A DNA stretch of 7,279 bases from Burkholderiales bacterium (GTDB taxonomy: Bacteria; Pseudomonadota; Gammaproteobacteria; Burkholderiales; Burkholderiaceae): assembly GCA_947371645.1 (NCBI GenBank), contig CANBQJ010000184.1, positions 1 to 7,279 of the forward strand, written 5' to 3'. A model generated the notes under the pieces. That model did no database searches and had not been told where the DNA came from. It saw nothing but the letters and a program-made list of their open reading frames with translations. The translations under genes were made by a program, and so were the position numbers. This document shows positions 1 to 4,743 of the stretch, in pieces. The first letter of the stretch is position 1. The number at the start of each line of letters is the position of its first letter.

Positions 1-552
1 GTGCTTCAGCTTGACCTGTCAGGCCGTCCGCAGGCTTGGCTGTCGGCCAAGGAAGCGGCGGTGCTCTATGCCAATGACGGCGTCGCCTGGACGATCGGCG
101 ACCCCTTCATGGTCCTGCGCGGTGGCACACAGCGCCGCACGGGCCTGCAATCACGCCTGGAGCTGCACCCCATCATCGCGGTGCACGGCACCATCCCCAG
201 CCGCGCCTGGCGGCACGTGCCGGCGCTCACCAACCCCAAGCTGTTTGCCCGCGACCGCCAGGTCTGCGCCTACTGCGGCGGCCGCTTTGGCCTGGACGAC
301 CTCACCCGCGAGCACATCACCCCCACCTCGCGGGGCGGCCAGGACGCCTGGATGAACTGCATCACCGCCTGCCGCAGCTGCAACGGGCGCAAGGGCAGCC
401 GCACCCTGAGCGAGCTGGGCTGGTCCATGTACTACCTGCCCTACGTGCCCAGCCTGCACGAGGACATGATCCTGCGTGGTCGGCGCATCCTGGTCGACCA
501 GATGGCCTTCCTGCTGGCCAGTGTGCCGGCCTACAGCCGCTTGCGCGGCTGA
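1..552 (+). CDS. HNH endonuclease family protein
   Basis: Predicted small HNH nuclease of 183 residues, a family that cuts DNA with a single metal ion held in a beta-beta-alpha fold. The core lies at about residues 87-130: a first zinc-type knuckle C89-A-Y-C92, the catalytic-type motif R-E-H105-I-T-P, N119, and a second knuckle C124-R-S-C127 followed by N128. The flanking parts (ALTNPKLFARDR before the core, PYVPSLHEDMILR after it) match my memory of a stand-alone HNH family common in Burkholderiales, where the role is unknown. The GTG at base 1 gives an N-terminus similar to those relatives, so the gene may be complete, but the window edge hides the ribosome binding site and a start further upstream cannot be excluded. 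No restriction methylase, phage gene or toxin partner is visible next to it. The fold is secure; the biological role is not known. Confidence 0.87.
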   Translation: MLQLDLSGRPQAWLSAKEAAVLYANDGVAWTIGDPFMVLRGGTQRRTGLQSRLELHPIIAVHGTIPSRAWRHVPALTNPKLFARDRQVCAYCGGRFGLDDLTREHITPTSRGGQDAWMNCITACRSCNGRKGSRTLSELGWSMYYLPYVPSLHEDMILRGRRILVDQMAFLLASVPAYSRLRG

Positions 553-578
553 GCCCCCCCTCACCCACCCCACTGAAC

Positions 579-606
579 GCGAACGGCCGCAAAGCCTGCC
601 GTTTGC
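579..606 (+). terminator. Hairpin after the HNH gene, weak terminator candidate
   Basis: GCGAACGGC (579-587) pairs with GCCGTTTGC (598-606) through nine pairs including one G-T wobble, around a 10-base loop. It starts 26 bases after the HNH stop codon, where a terminator would be expected. No T tract follows, so it is not a standard intrinsic terminator; it could instead protect the mRNA 3' end. Confidence 0.3.
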
Positions 607-695
607 ACGTGCACACCCTGGTGCGGGGCCGGATGCGACACAACTCTTACCAGTTGTATTTGCAATGGATGTTTCGCGTTCAATTCGACACAGCA

Positions 696-714
696 CATTG
701 GCGTTGATCCAATG
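696..714. repeat. Inverted repeat CATTGG-N7-CCAATG
   Basis: Perfect 6-base arms CATTGG (696-701) and CCAATG (709-714) are separated by 7 bases. The spacing resembles operator half-sites, but no gene starts close by: the HNH gene ended about 145 bases earlier and the lipase starts over 700 bases later. Chance occurrence is quite possible. Confidence 0.25.
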
Positions 715-942
715 GGCCTGAGCCTGAATCGCCACGCGGGTTTATTCCAATCAAATGACAATTGCACGACAATATTTGCTCATCACTGCAATCATCGCAT
801 GGAAGGCGAACCGCCATATTGTGTGGGTGGGTTATCACACCTGATTCGGTTACCCAGATCGGGCTCGATGTGCTCTTGCTTGCCGCAAGCTGAAACCTGC
901 GTCAACTCGAATTGTCAAACCATTTACAAAGCTCGTGCACAC

Positions 943-1016
943 CTCCTCTGGACAAGGAGGGCGCAAGCGCGCAGCTCTCGAGCCCCCCCCCCTTCCAGGG
1001 CCTGTCCCCAGGAGAG
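943..1016. repeat. Structured intergenic element with C10 tract
   Basis: The left arm CTCCTCTGGACAAGG (starting at about 943) and the right arm CCTGTCCCCAGGAG (1001-1014) are imperfect inverted repeats, matching as CTCCT-NN-GGACA-(A)GG when one is reverse complemented. The left arm also contains CCTCCT and AGGAGG, able to fold on themselves. Between the arms lie GCGC-AA-GCGC, the small hairpin GCTC-TC-GAGC, and ten consecutive C residues at 983-992. The element is G/C-rich inside an otherwise AT-richer gap. This is the layout of a small dispersed repeat (REP- or MITE-like), but only one copy lies in the window, so repeat status is inferred. Confidence 0.4.
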
Positions 1017-1261
1017 CAAGACAACGCTGAACAGTTGCACAAGCACATTGCACCAGATGAGAACCATTCCATGGGCGCATCGAACACGACCCAACCATGA
1101 ATATGTAGTCGATTATTCATACCATTGCATAACCATATACACATGACTCTGCAGAGCACAGAATCAACAGGCATTGCAAGCGGCGTTGGTTACCAGCTCA
1201 CAATATGAATCGCTTGTCGCAAAAGACTCCCGATCGACTGAAACTCAGTGTTTTCATCACC

Positions 1262-1277
1262 ATTCATTTGAATGAAT
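1262..1277. promoter_or_regulatory. 16-base palindrome upstream of the lipase gene, possible operator
   Basis: ATTCATT (1262-1268) and AATGAAT (1271-1277) form a dyad with perfect 7-base arms and a 2-base centre (TG), about 150 bases before the chosen lipase start. It lies in an AT-rich stretch of an otherwise G/C-rich window and could be a binding site for a dimeric regulator. No clear -35/-10 pair could be assigned around it, so the regulatory role is a guess. Confidence 0.35.
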
Positions 1278-1414
1278 TTCACGCCTCCCAAGGTATTTCT
1301 CATTGCCAGCCACCTCAGTTTTTCCGCAGACTGGTTTCACGCGATCGCCGACAGCCACAGCAGGCCAGATCGAATTGACCGGAAATTGGACAAGGCCTGC
1401 GCTCCCTCACCCTT

Positions 1415-1420
1415 AGGAGA
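1415..1420 (+). promoter_or_regulatory. Ribosome binding site that fixes the lipase start
   Basis: AGGAGA lies 7 bases before ATG 1428. It supports this start over the in-frame ATG at 1272, which would add 52 non-signal-like residues ahead of an otherwise typical signal peptide and has no good Shine-Dalgarno sequence. Confidence 0.8.
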
Positions 1421-1427
1421 TACAGAG

Positions 1428-3218
1428 ATGAGAAACCTCAACACCCGCCTGACCCTGCTGGCCGCCACAGCCGCCGCCTTGACCATGAGCTTTGCGGCCC
1501 AAGCCGCCTCCGTGGGCCCCGGCGACGACAGCTTCTACACCTACCCCAACCCCGTGCCCGCCGGCACCAGCGGCACCCTGATCAGCTACCGTGACGGCAC
1601 GGCCAAGATCGGCAACACCGTGATGCCGGCCAAGGCCTGGAACGTCCTCTACAAGTCGACCGACTCCCTGGACGCCGACAACGTGGTCTCCGGCACCGTG
1701 CTGGTCCCCACCGCCGCCTGGACAGGCAGCGGCCCCCGCCCCGTGATCCTGTACGCCATCGGCACCCACGGCCTGGCCCAGGGCTGCGCACCATCGCGCC
1801 AGCTGGCCGCCGGCACCGACTACGAAGGCGCCAACATCCAGGCCGCGCTGAAGGCCGGCTACACCGTGCTGGTCACCGACTACCAGGGCTACCTGAAGGG
1901 CGACGCCGCCACCTACCTGGCCGGCAAGTCGCAAGCCCACGCCAACCTGGACCTCTTCCGCGCGGCCCAGGCCGTTCCGGGCGCCAACATCAGCCCGGCC
2001 TCCAAGGTCGGCATCTGGGGCTTCTCGCAAGGCGGCCAGACCGCAGCCTGGTCGGCTGAAATCCTGCAAAGCTATGCCTCCGACGTCAACGTCGTGGGTG
2101 TGGCCGCCGGCGGCATCCCCGCCGACTTCATCAAGTCGGCCTACAACCTGGACGGCAACCTGGGCGCCGCCTTCCTGGCCTCGGGCGTGGCCGGCCTGTA
2201 CGCGCAGTACCCTGAAACACTGAACATCGAACTGATCGCCAGCCCGGCCGGCTTTGCCGCCCTGGACAAGCTGCGCGGCCAGTGCGTGTTCGAAGCCCTG
2301 TTCGACCTGCAGAACAAGAGCCTGAAGGACTTCACCAACAACAACATCGGTCTGGACCAGATCCTCAAGATCACGGACATCAAGAACACCTTGATCGCAC
2401 AGAACCTGGGCACCAAGCCCGTGAACGTGCCGATGTACATGTTCCACGGCCAGGCTGACGAGTTCATCCCCCTGGACCAGAACGTCGCGCTGAAGAACAC
2501 GTACTGCACGAAGTACCCCAATGTGTACTTCGACCTGTACCCCTCCGAGCACATCGTGACGCTGTTCCAGGCCGCCACGCCTGCGCTGAGCTGGCTGGGT
2601 GACCGCTTCAACGGCAAGGCTGCGCCGAGCACCTGCTCGAACACGGCTGTGGCGCCCGCTTCGACCGCCAACCCGGGTGGTGGCGACTTCGTGGTGTCCC
2701 TCACCAAGTGGCCGCTGACCGCCAGCGTGGGCCTCAAGACCCTGGGCCAACAGGTGATCCTGCCGTCGACCTCGACCTTCACGGCCGACTCCAACATCAC
2801 CAAAAAGACGCTGAAGGGCGCGCTCAACATCCCGGCCTTCTCGCAGACGCTCAACATCATCGGCTTGAAGCTGCCGGTGGGCATCCGCGTGACGCCGGTC
2901 GGCGACGTGACCGGCTCGGTGGAGCTGGACAACAGCGGCATCCTGCACATCAAGGCCAATGCACAGACCGACATCACCGTGACGTCGATCTTGGGCATCC
3001 CGTTTGGCGAGTGCAAGACGGCCACACCGGTGAACTTCCCCATCAACTTCGATGGGCCCATCGCGGCACTGGGCGGCGGCAACCTGACCTTCACGGGCAC
3101 GACCTCATTCCCGCAGATCAAGGGCTGCTTCATCTCGGCCATCCTGTCGGCCTTCATGTCCGGCCCTGGCCAGACCTACAGCTTCAATGTGGCGCCACCG
3201 GCGCCGGCAAAGTTCTGA
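1428..3218 (+). CDS. Secreted lipase, LIP (secretory lipase) alpha/beta-hydrolase family, with extra C-terminal domain
   Basis: A 596-residue exported hydrolase expected to cleave lipid or other esters outside the cytoplasm. Residues 1-26 form a signal peptide (Arg after the start, a Leu/Ala-rich core, cleavage expected after AQA). The hydrolase domain spans about 30-400: oxyanion-side region with GTHGLAQGC, nucleophile elbow G198-F-S200-Q-G202, then H-G-Q-A-D344 and S-E-H375, which give a full Ser-Asp-His triad. Six cysteines (120, 286, 360, 403, 529, 567) could form three disulfides, the last pair inside the C-terminal domain. Residues about 418-590 form a second, beta-rich region with Thr/Ser/Gly-rich strands, GIPFGEC and a terminal FMSGPGQTYSF; this resembles domains I recall from actinobacterial secreted proteins, whose role is unclear. 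The ATG at 1428 is chosen for its AGGAGA site and signal peptide. The gene stands alone, with a terminator close behind. The family is secure; the substrate is not visible from sequence. Confidence 0.9.
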   Translation: MRNLNTRLTLLAATAAALTMSFAAQAASVGPGDDSFYTYPNPVPAGTSGTLISYRDGTAKIGNTVMPAKAWNVLYKSTDSLDADNVVSGTVLVPTAAWTGSGPRPVILYAIGTHGLAQGCAPSRQLAAGTDYEGANIQAALKAGYTVLVTDYQGYLKGDAATYLAGKSQAHANLDLFRAAQAVPGANISPASKVGIWGFSQGGQTAAWSAEILQSYASDVNVVGVAAGGIPADFIKSAYNLDGNLGAAFLASGVAGLYAQYPETLNIELIASPAGFAALDKLRGQCVFEALFDLQNKSLKDFTNNNIGLDQILKITDIKNTLIAQNLGTKPVNVPMYMFHGQADEFIPLDQNVALKNTYCTKYPNVYFDLYPSEHIVTLFQAATPALSWLGDRFNGKAAPSTCSNTAVAPASTANPGGGDFVVSLTKWPLTASVGLKTLGQQVILPSTSTFTADSNITKKTLKGALNIPAFSQTLNIIGLKLPVGIRVTPVGDVTGSVELDNSGILHIKANAQTDITVTSILGIPFGECKTATPVNFPINFDGPIAALGGGNLTFTGTTSFPQIKGCFISAILSAFMSGPGQTYSFNVAPPAPAKF

Positions 3219-3237
3219 TCCTTGTGATCGGAAATCC

Positions 3238-3255
3238 AGCACCCGCGAGGGTGCT
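3238..3255 (+). other. Hairpin with GNRA-type loop in the lipase 3' UTR
   Basis: AGCACCC (3238-3244) pairs perfectly with GGGTGCT (3249-3255) around the tetraloop GCGA, a stable GNRA loop. It lies 19 bases after the lipase stop and 20 bases before the intrinsic terminator. It is followed only by a short pyrimidine stretch, so it more likely protects the message or backs up the main terminator. Confidence 0.6.
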
Positions 3256-3275
3256 TCTCTAGGTGGAAACTTTTT

Positions 3276-3304
3276 GGGCCCGCGTCATTGCGGGCCCTTT
3301 TTTT
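3276..3304 (+). terminator. Rho-independent terminator of the lipase gene
   Basis: A perfect 8-base stem, GGGCCCGC (3276-3283) with GCGGGCCC (3290-3297), a 6-base loop GTCATT, and seven T residues at 3298-3304. The T tract on the + strand only makes it one-directional. It separates the lipase from the FGE-like gene downstream, which therefore needs its own promoter. Confidence 0.93.
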
Positions 3305-3437
3305 GGCCTGGCGCTGCGGCATGTGCCCTGCGCAATGCATTGGCGACCTCAACGCATGTTGAAGCGAAGGATCAATCCATGTGCACTTCCGCCGGTCAAT
3401 ACAAACGGCCGGTGAAGCCATGCACAATCGAGCGCAA

Positions 3438-3443
3438 AGAGGA
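3438..3443 (+). promoter_or_regulatory. Ribosome binding site of the FGE-like gene
   Basis: AGAGGA lies 5 bases before ATG 3449 and supports that start, which also begins a signal-peptide-like N-terminus. No clear promoter was identified in the 144 bases between the upstream terminator and this gene. Confidence 0.65.
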
Positions 3444-3448
3444 ATGAC

Positions 3449-4504
3449 ATGAACAGATCCCAGATCATCAGGGGATGCGGCTTCGCTGCGCTGTGGTTGG
3501 TTGCGGGTCACGTGTACGCCGGACGCGTTTCACCGCCAAAGGTCGCCACAGTGAGCGAAGTGCCTGACGACGGCGCGGAAGAGTTAGAGCTTGCGCCACG
3601 TCCAACCGCGCCCAAAGACTTTGATGAAGCCATTGCAGCCATGCAAACAGGCACATCGGCCGAACGCTTGAGCGTCCTGAAGCGCAAGGCCAAGCGCGAC
3701 TTGGTTCGCTTTCCTGCGGGCAGTTTTGTCATGGGCGACTTTGGCAGGTTGTGGAACCCGTCGAAGCTGTACTACTTCAATTTCAAGGATGACAAGCCCA
3801 CGCACAAGGTGAAGCTCAGTGCATTCTCGATGTCGAAATTCAAGGTCACCTTTGCCGAGTACGACTTGTTTGCCGAGGCAACTGGGCGACCGCTGCCCGC
3901 AGCATCAGGACGAGAAGAAAATGTCTATCGATACCCGAATGTCCCGGTTAGGGCATCTTGGGCAGATGCCCAGGCTTACTGCAAATGGCTTGGCACGCAG
4001 TTGGGTATGGACATGTCTCTCCCCACCGAAGCCGAATGGGAATACGCCGCCCGCAGTGGCGGGCAGTTTTTTGCCGCCGCAACAGACGACGGGAACATCG
4101 ACTACCGCAGGAACATGCCTTATCTGGCCATCAGTACCTACTTCAAGCCGGCCAACAAGCCCGACTACTTCGACGGCTACTCTGCAGGTCTCTACCCACC
4201 CAACCCCTCGGGCATGCACCAGATGTACATCAATGGCACCGAATGGGCACAAGACTGGTACGACCCAGACTATTACAGCAAATCCCCAAAAACCAATCCT
4301 CAGGGCCCCAATACCGGCACCTACCGGGTCATTCGCGGTCAGGATCAACTCGGCATGGGCGAGATCGGCTTCACGTTTGCAAGGGGATTTGCGCCTCCGG
4401 ATGCAGAGACCGAGAGGGCCTCTCGACCGAACCGAGAACTCGATGGTCTATTCAGCTATGGTTACCGCCATCAGAACGCCATACGTTGCGTGAGTCACCC
4501 CTGA
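3449..4504 (+). CDS. Exported FGE/SUMF1-family protein lacking catalytic cysteines
   Basis: A 351-residue protein with the formylglycine-generating-enzyme (FGE-sulfatase, SUMF1/EgtB/PvdO) fold. Residues 1-24 look like a signal peptide ending H-V-Y-A, so export to the periplasm is likely; Cys10 is not in a lipobox. Residues 25-85 are a variable linker. The domain runs from about 86 to 348: FPAGSFVMGDFG near the start, VPVRASWADAQAYCKW at 165-180, the family hallmark LPTEAEWEYAAR at 191-202, NGTEWAQDWYDPDYY at 262-276, YRVIRG at 292-297, and the closing AIRCV at 344-348. True FGE uses a cysteine pair (human Cys336 and Cys341) after the RV-x-RGG-type motif; here that stretch holds no cysteine, the only ones being C10, C178 and C347. 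Formylglycine activity is therefore unlikely, and no sulfatase gene is nearby. The gene converges on a VgrG-linked protein gene, so a role as T6SS immunity or accessory factor is possible but unproven. Confidence 0.88.
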   Translation: MNRSQIIRGCGFAALWLVAGHVYAGRVSPPKVATVSEVPDDGAEELELAPRPTAPKDFDEAIAAMQTGTSAERLSVLKRKAKRDLVRFPAGSFVMGDFGRLWNPSKLYYFNFKDDKPTHKVKLSAFSMSKFKVTFAEYDLFAEATGRPLPAASGREENVYRYPNVPVRASWADAQAYCKWLGTQLGMDMSLPTEAEWEYAARSGGQFFAAATDDGNIDYRRNMPYLAISTYFKPANKPDYFDGYSAGLYPPNPSGMHQMYINGTEWAQDWYDPDYYSKSPKTNPQGPNTGTYRVIRGQDQLGMGEIGFTFARGFAPPDAETERASRPNRELDGLFSYGYRHQNAIRCVSHP

Positions 4505-4743
4505 GCATCAGTCTTGTAGTAGGCGCCATTGCCAACGGATGCAAACAGAGGGTGATCGGCCATGTCTTTGAGTGCGGCATAAGTTGGGTTGTCGCTTCGA
4601 ACCACAGCGTATCCGCGGGTTGGGCCGTCCATCAGCGACGCATGCAGCTTGTCATAGAACTTGTCAAAATCCTGGTCCCACGTCGCCTTCACACCCGGCA
4701 GGTCGATGCCACCCAATGCCTCTCCTGCCAGGAATGTTTTCAA
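4495..4743 (-). CDS. Frame-shifted 3' part of the VgrG-linked protein gene (82 codons)
   Basis: An open stretch on the minus strand in a different frame from the long gene upstream. A formal TTG start at 4743 overlaps the upstream stop as TTGA, so an independent, translationally coupled small protein is possible. More likely it is the detached C-terminus of the upstream protein: the frame stays open back to 4794 and encodes natural-looking sequence (AGTKVTLAASKARLKTFLAG) across the junction, while the upstream frame over the same bases gives an odd Gln/Lys-rich tail. No domain is recognised; visible features are a Trp-Asp-x-Asp-Phe-Asp patch and several aromatic residues (FDKFYDKL, NGAYYKTD). 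It ends inside the 3' end of the FGE-like gene, overlapping it by 10 bases on the opposite strand. Confidence 0.6.
   Translation of the reverse strand: MKTFLAGEALGGIDLPGVKATWDQDFDKFYDKLHASLMDGPTRGYAVVRSDNPTYAALKDMADHPLFASVGNGAYYKTDAQG

Larger units (their letters stand above)
553..1427. other. Long gene-free region, relatively AT-rich
   Basis: About 875 bases with no convincing gene. Open frames here (for example 712-1146 on + and 902-1174 on -) give low-complexity translations rich in Cys, Arg, Pro and Ser, with no recognisable domain and no good ribosome binding site. Base composition drops clearly in AT-rich stretches around 640-800 and 1090-1300 compared with the G/C-rich genes on both sides. 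The region contains a hairpin just after the HNH gene, an inverted repeat near 700, a structured element with a C10 tract at 943-1016, and a 16-base palindrome at 1262-1277. It may serve as a long regulatory leader for the lipase, hold a small RNA, or be decayed foreign DNA; the sequence alone does not decide. No tRNA or rRNA was seen. Confidence 0.6.

Noticed and set aside
1113..1141. Possible promoter with TATACA at 1136-1141
   Set aside because: The hexamer 17 bases upstream is TTATTC, far from TTGACA; evidence too weak in an AT-rich stretch.
712..1146. 144-codon + strand frame in the intergenic gap
   Set aside because: Low-complexity Cys/Arg/Ser-rich translation, no Shine-Dalgarno sequence, runs through the C10 tract and repeat element.
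1147..1156. CTCTGCAGAG 10-base palindrome
   Set aside because: Short self-complementary site expected by chance and not positioned at a recognisable promoter.
1272..1427. N-terminal extension of the lipase from ATG 1272
   Set aside because: It lacks a good ribosome binding site and would place 52 residues ahead of a clear signal peptide; ATG 1428 has AGGAGA at proper spacing.
1413..2948. 511-codon open frame on the minus strand opposite the lipase
   Set aside because: Its translation is Gly/Val/Arg/His-rich with no domain, as expected for the antisense of a high-GC gene; the + strand protein has clear motifs.
2141..3157. 338-codon open frame on the minus strand opposite the lipase
   Set aside because: Antisense shadow of the lipase third-position bias; no domain or start signal.
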